A stretch of 64,000 nt of DNA from Streptomyces tuirus (GTDB lineage: Bacteria; Actinomycetota; Actinomycetes; Streptomycetales; Streptomycetaceae), in contig JAGTPG010000001.1 of NCBI GenBank assembly GCA_018195615.1, positions 124,001-188,000 on the forward strand. Direction: 5' to 3'. Made by a program: the position numbers and the translations under genes. Below, piece by piece: positions 44,696 to 53,030 of this stretch (position 1 is the stretch's first letter; each line of letters opens with the position of its first letter). Under the pieces are notes generated by a model that was not told the origin of the DNA, did not search any database, and was given only the letters and a program-made list of their open reading frames with translations.

Positions 44696-47600
44696 AAAGA
44701 AGTCGTCATCGACGCCCACCCGCTCCACACCCAGCACCTCGGCGAACACCGCCGCCAACGCCTCCTCCACCACCGACGAAGGCGCCCGGTACACCCCCTC
44801 CGCGAAATCCGGCTCGGGCAGGGCGGCCCGGTCCAACTTCCCGTTGGCCATCAGGGGAAGGCGTTCGAGCATCACGAACGCGGACGGGACCATGAACTCC
44901 GGCAGCCGGTCCGCGACGAACCGCCGCAACTCCGCCACCGACACACCCGCATGCACATCGACGTCCAGCTCACCGGAGTCGGTCACCCCCGTTCCGGTGT
45001 CGACGGGGACGACGTATCCCACGAGCCTCGTCTCGCCACCACGGCCCTCGCGGGCGATGACGGCGGCTTGGGTGATAGCGGGGTGGGAGGTGAGGACCGA
45101 CTCGACTTCCGCCGGCTCGATGCGAACGCCGTGGACCTTCACCTGCGCGTCCGCGCGGCCCACGTACTCCAGTACCCCATCAGCCGTCCACCGGGCGAGG
45201 TCGCCAGTGCGATACATACGAGCACCGGCCGGACCGAACGGGTCGGCGACGTAGCGCTCCGCAGTCAGACCCGCACGGCCCAGATAGCCCCGGCTGATAG
45301 CACCCGCGACATACAACTCCCCCACCACACCCGCAGGCACCGGAACCAGACCCGGCCCCAGAACGTAGGTACGCATGTTGACCAGCGGCACACCGATCGG
45401 CGCACTACCAGTGCCTGTCCAGTTGCGGGGCAGGACGTGGGTGGTTGCATAGAAGCTTTCGGTCTGCCCGTAGGCATTCACCACCCGCGTGCCGGGCAGA
45501 GCCTCACGGACCCGTTCCACCAGCGCACCGGACAGACCCTCACCCGCGAACACCAGCGTGCCGATCTCCACCCGACCCGACACGGTGTCCAACAGCTCAC
45601 CGAACACCGACGGAACCGTATGGATGAGCCCCGCTCGCACACTCCCGTCCGTGTGGACGCGCTCACCCAGAACCAGAACATCACGGACGACCTCAACCGT
45701 CGCACCCCGGCTCAGGCCCGCGAACACCTCGAACACAGACACATCGAAATTGACCGAGCTCGTCGACCACAGCGACGACCCCGCCCCGATGCCGAACGCA
45801 TCGGCCAACGCACCGACACCATTCACCACACCACCATGGGTGACCACAACACCCTTCGGCGTGCCAGACGAACCCGACGTATACATCACATACGCCGCGT
45901 GGTCCCAACCCACCGACACACCACAACCAGAAGCGCCACCAGCCTCCCAGTCAAACTCATCCACCAGCACCCGCGGCAGCCCACCCAACGGCAGACCACC
46001 CACCACATCACCGTGAGTGATCACCACATCCGGAGCAGCATCCCCAAGCACGAAACTCAAACGGTCACTGGGATAGCGCGGATCGACCGGCACATACGCA
46101 GCACCCGACTTCAGCACCGCCAACAGCACCACGGGCAGATCCACCGACCGCGGCAACGCCACCGCAACCCGCGACTCCACCCCCACACCCAGCCGCAGCA
46201 GACAACGCGCCAGCCGGTTCGCCCGGCCATCCAACTCCCCATACGTCAGCGAACGCTCACCATCAATCACAGCCACCGCATCCGGTGAAGCAGCCACCTG
46301 CCGCTCCACCAGACCCGCCACCGACACCACCGGCACATCGGCCACCGTGTCATTCACCCCGGCCACCAACCGCTCACGCTCGTCGGCAGCCAGCACGTCC
46401 ACCGCACCGACGCGCACACCGGGCTCGGCAACCACCTGCCGCACCACCCGCACGAACCGCGCCGCGATCTCCACCGCCGACCCACGGTCGAACAAATCCG
46501 TCGCGAACTCCAGCCGGACCTGGGCGCCGCCGACCGCGTCCGGAATGAGGTTGAAGAAGAGGTCGAACTTGGCGGTGTCCGTCGACAGCGGCTCGAAGGT
46601 CACGCGCAGGCCCGGCAGATCGAGGTCGGGCCAAGGGACCTGCCAGGCGCACATCACCTGGAACAGCGGCTGATAGGCCGTGGACCGCTCGGGGTTGAGC
46701 AGCTCCACCAGCCGCTCGAACGGCAGATCCTGGTTGTCGTAAGCGGTCAGCGCCTTCGCACGCACCCGCTCCAGCAGTTCGTCGAACGTCGGATTGCCCG
46801 ACAGATCCACCCGCAACACCCACGTGTTGGCGAAGAAGCCGACCAGGTCGGCAAGCGCCTCGTCGGTGCGGCCGGCGATGGGCGCACCCATCGGCACGTC
46901 ATCCCCACTGCCCAACTGGTGCAGCAGCACCGCGAGCGCCGACTGGAACACCATCGACACCGTGGCGCCCCGGGCGTGAGCCAACTTCTCTACCTGCGAG
47001 ATGAGTTCGGCACTGATGGGAAGTTCGACGAGGGCACCGCGGCGGCTCGCTACGGGCGGGCGTGGCCGGTCGGTCGGCAGTTCCAGCGGAGCCGGCACGC
47101 CGGCGAGTTCCTCGCGCCAGTACGTCGACTGGGAGGCGGCGACGCTCTGCGGGTCGGACTCGTCGCCCAGCAGCTCCTGCTGCCACAGCGTGTAGTCGCC
47201 GTACTGCACCGGGAGCGCCTCCCAGCCGGGCTCCCGCCCCTCGCGGCGCGCGGTGTACGCGTCGATCAGGTCCCGTGCGAACGGCGCCGCGGACTCGCCG
47301 TCGCAGACGATGTGATGAGCGACGAGGACGAGGACGTGTTCGTCGGCCGCGAGCCGCAGGATCCGGGCCCGTACAGGAACCTCCGTCGCGAGGTCGAACC
47401 CGATGTTGATCTCGTCGGCGAGGGCAGTGGGCAGCCCTTCCGTCGAGACAGGCGTCACGGGAGTGTGCAGGGACACCTCACCCGCCGGCATGACCCGCTG
47501 GAAGGGCACACCGTGCTCGTCCTCGAAGAACAGAGTCCGCAGGCTCTCGTGCCGGACCACCACGTCCCGCACCGCGGCCGCCATCGCATCCGTGTCCAGC

Positions 47601-47704
47601 ACACCGGAAAGCCGCAGCACAAAGGGAACGTTGTACGTCGCGGAGAGTCCCTCGAACCGGTGGATGAACCACAGCCGGCGCTGCGCGAACGACAACGGGA
47701 TCAT
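43060..47704 (-). other. Giant NRPS module 1: C(LCL)-A-PCP-E
   Basis: C1 spans about 47700-46370 (H-H-I-V-C-D-G). A1 spans about 46330-44830 with [11 protein letters not shown] and F-D-V-S-V-F-E; pocket by eye D-V-F-H-V-A-A-Y-A. PCP1 spans about 44810-44580 (F-F-A-V-G-G-D-S-I, the form usual before E domains). E1 spans about 44560-43060 (H-H-L-A-V-D-G). The frame stays open down to 43478, where a C run of five (six in the intact copy near 27.83 kb) breaks it inside E1. C1 and the start of A1 are distinct from the other modules; everything from mid-A1 onward is near-identical to them. Expected output: a D-configured Piz-like residue. Confidence 0.8.
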
Positions 47705-47760
47705 TTCGCCTCTATTCCTCGGTGACACTGCGCAAGTTCGGCACTTCGGTGCACTCGGTA
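47705..47760 (-). other. Scar of an NRPS 3' end just upstream of the giant NRPS
   Basis: Immediately before the start of the giant gene, the minus strand reads L-R-S-V-T-E-E-stop followed by aGAGGCGAAATG. The same arrangement, R-K-M-T-E-E-stop then aGAGGCGAAATG, joins the giant NRPS to the terminal NRPS near 23040. The plus-strand NRPS also ends in R-L-R-R-V-T-E-E-G. So the bases upstream of 47704 look like the last codons of a lost upstream NRPS gene. Confidence 0.55.
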
Positions 47761-47930
47761 ATTCCACGACGTCAGAAGGTTCGAGATCGATCGACGAAAT
47801 CGACGACGGATGAATCCGGTGGGTGACGGAAGACTCAACGCGCGAGGCGCGTGACCGACCGAAGTGATCACACGGGGAGCAACCTTAGACAAGAGGGGAA
47901 GCCGAAGCACAGGCTCCGCCGGAGTTGGCC

Positions 47931-47994
47931 GACGGTCGGCTCGGCGTGGGGTGTGTCCCGCTGGCGGGACACACCCCACGCCGAGCCGACCGTC
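47931..47994. other. Perfect 31-base inverted repeat in the divergent promoter region
   Basis: Two 31-base arms (47931-47961 and 47964-47994) are perfectly complementary, with only TG between them. It sits between the giant NRPS start (minus, 47704) and the fabD-like start (plus, about 48047). It is much longer than a usual operator or terminator. Its core, GTCCCGC-TG-GCGGGAC, recurs in the hairpin at 52788-52815. It may terminate read-through in both directions or be a mobile or regulatory palindrome. Confidence 0.85.
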
Positions 47995-48046
47995 CCGCAG
48001 TCCAGAAGATTGCTGATCTCACATGGGCCTTGCGATGCTTCGCAGC

Positions 48047-49012
48047 ATGCTTGTGATGGTCGCGCCCGGACAGGGCGCCCAAATTCCTGGGTTCCTGACT
48101 CCTTGGCTCGAAGAGCCGGAATTCGCGGATCATCTCCACTGGCTTTCCATGGTGAGCGGCATTGATCTCGCGTATTTCGGTACCGAGGCGGAAGCCGATG
48201 CCATCCGGGACACCGCGATCGCCCAGCCGTTGATCGTCGCCACCGGGCTCGTCGCCGCGCACGCCCTTTTCCCCGACCCGATTCGGGACGCACAGGCCGT
48301 GGACATCGCGGCAGGACACAGTCTCGGCGAGATCACCATTGCCGCCGGCGTCGGCATGATCTCCGCCGAGCAGGCCATGGTCCTGGTCCGGGAGCGTGGC
48401 AAGGCCATGGCCGAGACGGCCGCCAAGACCGAGTCCGGCATGATCGCGATCCTCGGCGGCGAGGCGGAGGAGGTGAGTGAGACCCTCTTGCGCCACAACC
48501 TGGCCATCGTCAACGACAACGGGCCGGGGCAGGTGGTGGCCGCCGGGGCGAGGGAGGACATCAACCGGCTGATCGAGGACCCGCCGTCCCGGACCCGGCT
48601 GCGCCCGCTGGAGATCGCGGGAGCCTTCCACACCAAGGAGGTCGACCATGTCGCCGACCTGCTGAGCCGCTGTGCGCGGGCGATCTCACCGCTCGATCCC
48701 GCAACGGGGATGCTGTCGAACCGCGACGGCCGAGTCGTCCGCGACGGCAGGGAGATGCTGGACCTCACCGTGCGGCAGGTCAGTCTTCCCGTGCACTGGA
48801 ACCGGTGTATGGAAACCATGGTCGAGCTGGGCGTGACCGGTTTCCTGGAGCTGGCGCCGGCCACCACCCTGACCCGTATCGCCTGGCGCCAGCTGCCGGG
48901 TGTGGAGACCTTCATGTTGAACACGCCGGACCAGCTCGACGATGCCCGCGCCTTCGTCGACAAGCACAGCGGCCGGCGGGGCGCGGGCGGCGGGGCCTCG
49001 TCCCCTTCCTGA
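48047..49012 (+). CDS. Malonyl-CoA:ACP acyltransferase (FabD-like)
   Basis: About 321 residues, intact. It has the FabD start V-A-P-G-Q-G-A-Q, the nucleophile G-H-S-L-G-E at about residue 93 and the catalytic His in G-A-F-H-T. I chose the ATG at 48047 (M-L-V-M-V-A-P-G) because FabD proteins start there; an in-frame ATG lies at 48023, and neither has a clear ribosome site. It transfers malonyl groups from CoA to an acyl carrier protein. With the following ACP and KAS it reproduces the Streptomyces fatty-acid operon order, but FabH is missing. A cluster-specific role in making or loading the acyl starter of the peptide is likely (inference). Confidence 0.88.
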   Translation: MLVMVAPGQGAQIPGFLTPWLEEPEFADHLHWLSMVSGIDLAYFGTEAEADAIRDTAIAQPLIVATGLVAAHALFPDPIRDAQAVDIAAGHSLGEITIAAGVGMISAEQAMVLVRERGKAMAETAAKTESGMIAILGGEAEEVSETLLRHNLAIVNDNGPGQVVAAGAREDINRLIEDPPSRTRLRPLEIAGAFHTKEVDHVADLLSRCARAISPLDPATGMLSNRDGRVVRDGREMLDLTVRQVSLPVHWNRCMETMVELGVTGFLELAPATTLTRIAWRQLPGVETFMLNTPDQLDDARAFVDKHSGRRGAGGGASSPS

Positions 49013-49054
49013 ACCCACACAGTCGGACCAGTGACACCGAGAGGGAGCTGCACC

Positions 49055-49300
49055 GTGGCCACCTATGACGAAATCCTCCGCGAACTGCCCCAGATCATCA
49101 ACAAGGTCGCAGGTACGCCGATCGGGGAGATCACGCCGGACAAAGCGCTGGTGAACGACCTCCAGATCGACTCCCTCTCGATGGTGGAGATCGTGCTGGT
49201 CGCCGAGGACACCTTCAACGTGAAGATCCCCGACGAGGATCTGAAGGACCTCGTCACGATCAGCGAGGTCGCCGGCTACATCGAGCGCGAGCAGGCGTGA
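49055..49300 (+). CDS. Acyl carrier protein
   Basis: 81 residues from a GTG after GAGAGGGAG. The phosphopantetheine serine lies in I-D-S-L-S-M-V-E at about residue 41, and the fold and length are those of type II fatty-acid ACPs. It probably carries the acyl chain built by the neighbouring ketosynthase and hands it to a starter C domain, plausibly that of the NRPS at 53.0 kb. Confidence 0.9.
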   Translation: MATYDEILRELPQIINKVAGTPIGEITPDKALVNDLQIDSLSMVEIVLVAEDTFNVKIPDEDLKDLVTISEVAGYIEREQA

Positions 49301-49345
49301 CCCGGGGCCGCACGGTCCCGGTCCCCCTGAGAACGAGGAGTGCAG

Positions 49346-50599
49346 GTGCGTAGAGAGGTTGTCGTCACCGGGCTCGGCGCGGTCACCCCACTCGGCGGGG
49401 ACGTCGCGTCGACGTGGGAGGGTCTGCTCAACGGGCGTTCCGGCATCACCGTTCTCGACGATCCGCGGTTCGAGGACTTCCCCGTGCGGCTCGCCGCGCC
49501 GGCGGCCGTCGATCCGGCCGAGCTGATGCCACGGGCCGAGGCCCGCAGGGTGGACCGTACCCAGCAGTTCGCGCTGGTGGCGGCCCGTGAGGCGTGGCGC
49601 GACTCCGGGCTGGCGCAGCTGGCTGGTACTGAACGGGCCGTGCCGGGCGAGCGTTTGGGCGTGTCGGTCGGGTCGTGTCTCAGCGGTGCGTCGAGTCTTT
49701 TCGAGACGTGGGACATGCTGCGGGAGAAGGGCCCCCGCTACGTCTCGCCGTTCACGGCCGGGCGGATTCTGCCTGATGCCTCGGCATCCTGGATCGGCCT
49801 CGACATCGGCGCGAAGGCGGTGGTGGAAACCCCGGAAGCCGCGTGCGCGACGGGCAATGACGCGCTGCGGCGCGGTGCCGAACTGGTCCGCTCCGGCAAG
49901 GCGGATGTCGTCGTGGCGGGCGGCACCGACGCGATGGTGCATCCGTTCGTCATCTCCGCGTTCATCTCGATGCGGGCGCTGTCGCGGCGGAACGACGAAC
50001 CGGAGCTGGCCGCACGGCCGTTCACCAGGACCCGGGAGGGTTTCGTGATCGGTGAGGGCGCCGCTGTCATGGTGCTCGAATCGGCCGAGCACGCCGCCGC
50101 GCGCGGTGCCCGGATGTACGCGCGGCTGGCGGGGGTGGGCTACAGCTCGGACTCCCACGACTTCGCGCAGCCCGATCCGACGGGCGCCGGCCAGGCGGCG
50201 GCCATCCGTGAGGCGATGGCCGACGCGGGTCTCGAGCCGGGGCAGATCGCGCACGTCAACGCGCATGCCGCGTCGACGCCTCAGGGGGATCTCACCGAGT
50301 CGATCGCGATTCGGTCGGTGCTGGGGGCGCACACGGACGACGTGGTCGTCACCGCTCCGAAGTCCAGCATGGGCCACTTGATGGCCGGAGCGGGAGCGGC
50401 CGAGTCGATGGCCGCTGTCCTGGCCTTGTACCACCGTGTCGTACCGCCGACGCTCAACCAGGACGACTACGACGAGGAGATCGCGCTCGATGTCGCGCAG
50501 AAGCCCCGTCACCTTCCGGAGGAGGGCGAACTCGCCGCGTTGAGCAATTCGTTCGGGCTGGGCGGAAGGAACGTCGTGCTGGCCTTCCGTACCGCCTGA
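49346..50599 (+). CDS. Beta-ketoacyl-ACP synthase II (FabF-like)
   Basis: 417 residues from the GTG at 49346, five bases after GAGGAG; a GTG two codons upstream is possible. The active-site Cys lies in E-A-A-C-A-T-G-N. The two His are in H-V-N-A-H-A-A-S-T-P and K-S-S-M-G-H-L-M-A-G, so the triad is complete. The sequence before the Cys and the second motif differ slightly from housekeeping FabF (N-A-H-G-T-S-T), which suggests a specialised paralogue. It would extend acyl-ACP with malonyl-ACP. No ketoreductase, dehydratase or FabH is seen nearby, so the rest would come from primary metabolism. Confidence 0.88.
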   Translation: MRREVVVTGLGAVTPLGGDVASTWEGLLNGRSGITVLDDPRFEDFPVRLAAPAAVDPAELMPRAEARRVDRTQQFALVAAREAWRDSGLAQLAGTERAVPGERLGVSVGSCLSGASSLFETWDMLREKGPRYVSPFTAGRILPDASASWIGLDIGAKAVVETPEAACATGNDALRRGAELVRSGKADVVVAGGTDAMVHPFVISAFISMRALSRRNDEPELAARPFTRTREGFVIGEGAAVMVLESAEHAAARGARMYARLAGVGYSSDSHDFAQPDPTGAGQAAAIREAMADAGLEPGQIAHVNAHAASTPQGDLTESIAIRSVLGAHTDDVVVTAPKSSMGHLMAGAGAAESMAAVLALYHRVVPPTLNQDDYDEEIALDVAQKPRHLPEEGELAALSNSFGLGGRNVVLAFRTA

Positions 50600-50623
50600 G
50601 ACGGCTCCCGCCGTCTCAGGCGG
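50592..50623. terminator. Terminator between FabF-like and LmbU-type genes
   Basis: A perfect 14-base stem (50592-50605 with 50610-50623) with a four-base loop overlaps the TGA of the ketosynthase gene at 50597-50599. It lies between convergent genes. Confidence 0.8.
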
Positions 50624-50696
50624 CGCGCCTGCCTGGGTGTGTCCGGATCGGATCACGCGGTGCATAGTCGGTGTGGCCGGTCCGGGAGGCGGTTCG

Positions 50697-51412
50697 TCAG
50701 GAGGCGACGAGTGTGCAGGACCTCCTCCCCTCAGCGATTTCGAAGTTGTTCAGCGCCACCTGGAGCACCTCGGTGATCCAGTCGTTGAGACTCAGTCCGC
50801 TGGCGTTCGCCAGCCGCTCGAAGCGGATCAACTGCTCCGGAGTGACGCGGATGTGGATGGACGCATCCGGGCCATGCTGTTCTCCCCCTTGGCCCATTCC
50901 TCCTTGCCGGCGGCTCGTCGCTCCTCGCTCGTCCGCCTCGTGTCACGGGCCGCGGCCTGGCCTTCGCGTTCCGCGAGGCTGGACCGCACCTCCTTGCGCA
51001 GCCGGTTGCGCGACCACTCGTGCTGCTCGGCCCGACGGAGCCAGTAGTCTTGTTCCGGCTGTTCCAGGGAGGCCACTTCCGCGTGGTGAGCGAAGCTGAG
51101 GTTTTCCCGGCGCCGGGAGTACTCGAACCGTCGGGCGACCCAGGCGTAGTTGCGGAGGGTCTGGTAGCCGAGTCCGGTGTCTTCGATGACTTCTCGGTAC
51201 CGGCCGGTGTAGGCGGTTTCGCCGTAGAGAACCCAGTCGGCGAGCCACCAGGTGGTGGACTCGGATAAGGCCGCGAGTTCGCGTCCGACACGTTGCCACA
51301 AGACCAGTGAGAGTCTCGCTGGGATGATCAGCCCCGTCTTCCGTAACGTCACCGGACCTGTCGCACCGGTCAGCATGGCGTAGCGGGCACGGGAATCGGA
51401 AGTTCGTTCCAT
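50697..51412 (-). pseudogene. LmbU-family transcriptional regulator, one frameshift, with a TTA codon
   Basis: About 238 residues from the ATG at 51412, with a break near 50872. The family core is clear: S-T-T-W-W-L-A-D-W-V-L-Y-G-E, then Y-Q-T-L-R-N-Y-A-W-V-A-R-R-F, then F-A-H-H-A-E-V-A, and E-Q-D-Y-W-L. Codon 49 is TTA (complement of 51266-51268). LmbU regulates the lincomycin cluster, and homologues are common in other antibiotic clusters. After the break the C-terminus (I-H-I-R-V-T-P-E-Q-L-I-R-F) follows. It is the only recognisable pathway-type regulator among the NRPS genes, so it is the likely cluster switch, under bldA control (inference). Confidence 0.82.
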
Positions 51413-52055
51413 GGATACAGGAATCCCCGGTCTTTTACTGCACTGCCTCTTTCGTCCATTTCTCCACCCCCGTAGAGAATTTATTCACTCCCTGTGATAG
51501 TTGTGCCACTTGTCCAAGGTGAGGTGGCGATTAGCCTGGCACACGCATGCGACGCCTGGCCACTTCTGATCGGTCACTTCACGAGCCCCACCCCGTCGCC
51601 GAGAACGGCTCAATTTCGACCCCTCCAACGCGGCCGAGCGCCGATCCGGGACTATGCGGCGCACGCCGTCGAGATGTTGTTGATCAGGTCTACGCCCCTT
51701 TCTGATCGCTTCTCAATGCGGTAGAGCGCGCGCCTCGCCACGGCACGGCCGCGTGAGGAAGGGCCGCAGAGCAGCTCGATCGTCCGCTGGCCTCGGTCGG
51801 CGCACTGGATTTGATTGATTCTGAGCCAGTACCAGTGACCGTGCAGTCCGTAGTGGCTGACACTCGACGGGCCGTCTCCGCCTGCGGCATGCTGGCACTC
51901 GCCGCTTGCGACGACAGCCCGGCCGAAAGGCTAGAACGCATTTCAGGCCATCGCGCGGCCTTCCCTCACACTTCCGTATGCCCCTGCCGGTCGGCCTAGT
52001 GACCGTCCCGCTCGACCTCGGGCCGGCAGTCCGCGACTTCCCGAGGCGCCGTCGC
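51413..52055. other. Intergenic region upstream of the LmbU and KtzT-like genes
   Basis: About 640 bases between divergent genes with no protein-like frame that I trust. It is locally AT-rich around 51425-51500 (TTTATTCACTCC), so promoters for both sides are likely here. No clear long palindrome was seen by eye. Confidence 0.5.
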
Positions 52056-52121
52056 ATGCAAGACGTCAGAAAAAGATGGCATCGGCCATTCGCTCGACAC
52101 CTCGCAATCCACCGAAAGGGC

Positions 52122-52781
52122 GTGAAGGCGTTGTTCGTACCCCACGACTACCGCGAACCCGATGGCACTTGGGCCGTCGACCTGGCACGCGAAAATCCAC
52201 TGGCCGTGCTGGTCACCAACGGCAGCGCGGACGACGGGCCGTACGCGACGCACCTGCCCGTCATTTTCCAACCGTCCACCGAAGGCGATCCCGAGCAGCT
52301 GCCGGGGACGACACTGCTCGGCCACATGAACCGGGCGAATCCTCATTGGCGGTCGCTGCGAGACGGGATGCCCGTGCTGGTCGTGTTCACCGGCCCGCAC
52401 GCCTATGTGTCGCCCTCCGTCTATGAGGAGTCGCCGGCTGCTCCCACGTGGAACTTCACTTCCGTCCACGTGCACGGCACCCTGCGCAGGATCGAGCCGG
52501 ACCGATCGGCAGACGACACGCTGGACGTCATCACAGCGACGGTCCGAGCCTACGAGAGCCGCTTCGGACGCAACTGGGACATGTCCGACTCCATCGAGTA
52601 CTTTCGCCGGATCCAGCCTGCCGTGGGCGCGTTCCGTATCGACGTGACGCGAGCGGAGAGCATGTTCAAGCTCAGTCAGGAAAAGGACCAGGAAACCCGC
52701 AAGCGCGTGCAGCATTCATTCGAGCAGAGCAACTCCAGACGACACCACGAGGTGGCCGAACTCATGGAACGGTTGCCGTAG
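52122..52781 (+). CDS. PaiB-like protein, candidate piperazate synthase (KtzT type)
   Basis: About 220 residues, intact. It belongs to the PaiB/FMN-binding-split-barrel family: F-V-P-H-D-Y-R-E-P-D at the start, Y-A-T-H-L-P-V-I, L-L-G-H-M-N-R-A-N-P-H-W, T-G-P-H-A-Y-V-S-P and P-T-W-N-F-T-S-V-H-V-H-G. The piperazate synthase KtzT, a heme enzyme that closes N5-hydroxyornithine into piperazic acid, is a member of this family and is often misnamed a transcriptional regulator. The ornithine N5-hydroxylase in the same cluster makes the KtzT assignment attractive. The start is uncertain: GTG 52122, TTG 52131 (the position of the family's first Met) or ATG 52056 upstream. A true PaiB regulator remains the alternative. 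Confidence 0.82.
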   Translation: MKALFVPHDYREPDGTWAVDLARENPLAVLVTNGSADDGPYATHLPVIFQPSTEGDPEQLPGTTLLGHMNRANPHWRSLRDGMPVLVVFTGPHAYVSPSVYEESPAAPTWNFTSVHVHGTLRRIEPDRSADDTLDVITATVRAYESRFGRNWDMSDSIEYFRRIQPAVGAFRIDVTRAESMFKLSQEKDQETRKRVQHSFEQSNSRRHHEVAELMERLP

Positions 52782-52787
52782 GTGACG

Positions 52788-52815
52788 GTTGGCGTCCCGC
52801 TGGCGGGACGCCAAC
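52788..52815 (+). terminator. Stem-loop after the KtzT-like gene
   Basis: A 13-base perfect stem (52788-52800 with 52803-52815) around TG begins seven bases after the stop codon. It shares the core GTCCCGC-TG-GCGGGAC with the large inverted repeat at 47931-47994. Confidence 0.75.
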
Positions 52816-53030
52816 GGCCGGACAGCCCCCGGAACGTTGCCCGGATTTCCCGAGGGCGCTTAGCATTCCGCCCATGGTGCCGGTCCGACTTCGAGGTCCC
52901 GGTCGGGGCCGGTCGACCTGACCAGCCAGCACTTCTGATTCAGCCCGTCGATGAGTCATACTTCCGCGCGACTCAGTCAATCCGGGCCCACCCCACCCTC
53001 GTCGGAAAAGGTGAGTCGTTCTTGTCTGCC

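Larger units (their letters stand above)
23047..47704 (-). pseudogene. Giant six-module NRPS (five Piz-like modules, then N-methyl-Gly), many frameshifts
   Basis: Read as one 24.7-kb gene from the ATG at 47704 (after GAGGCGA) to the stop at 23047. Domain order: C1-A1-PCP1-E1, C2-A2-PCP2, C3-A3-PCP3-E3, C4-A4-PCP4, C5-A5-PCP5-E5, C6-A6-nMT-PCP6. C1, C3 and C5 are LCL type ([11 protein letters not shown]); C2, C4 and C6, each just after an E domain, are DCL type (T-V-Q-S-G-L-L-F-H). The chain logic is therefore consistent. A1-A5 share one pocket, close to Piz codes; A6 reads as Gly. The frame is broken in every repeat, densely at 36.9-42.6 kb. If the breaks are errors this is one very large protein; if real, several modules are dead. 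It may also be several genes, since no clear internal start was found. Confidence 0.75.

Noticed and set aside
44105..46288. Long plus-strand open frame (727 codons) over module 1
   Set aside because: It is antisense to A1 and PCP1, full of His/Arg/Thr/Gln repeats and without any family match. Similar shadows occur over every module.
51494..51724. Small plus-strand ORF of 76 codons upstream of the KtzT-like gene
   Set aside because: It has no ribosome site, no family likeness and an Arg/Pro-rich random composition.
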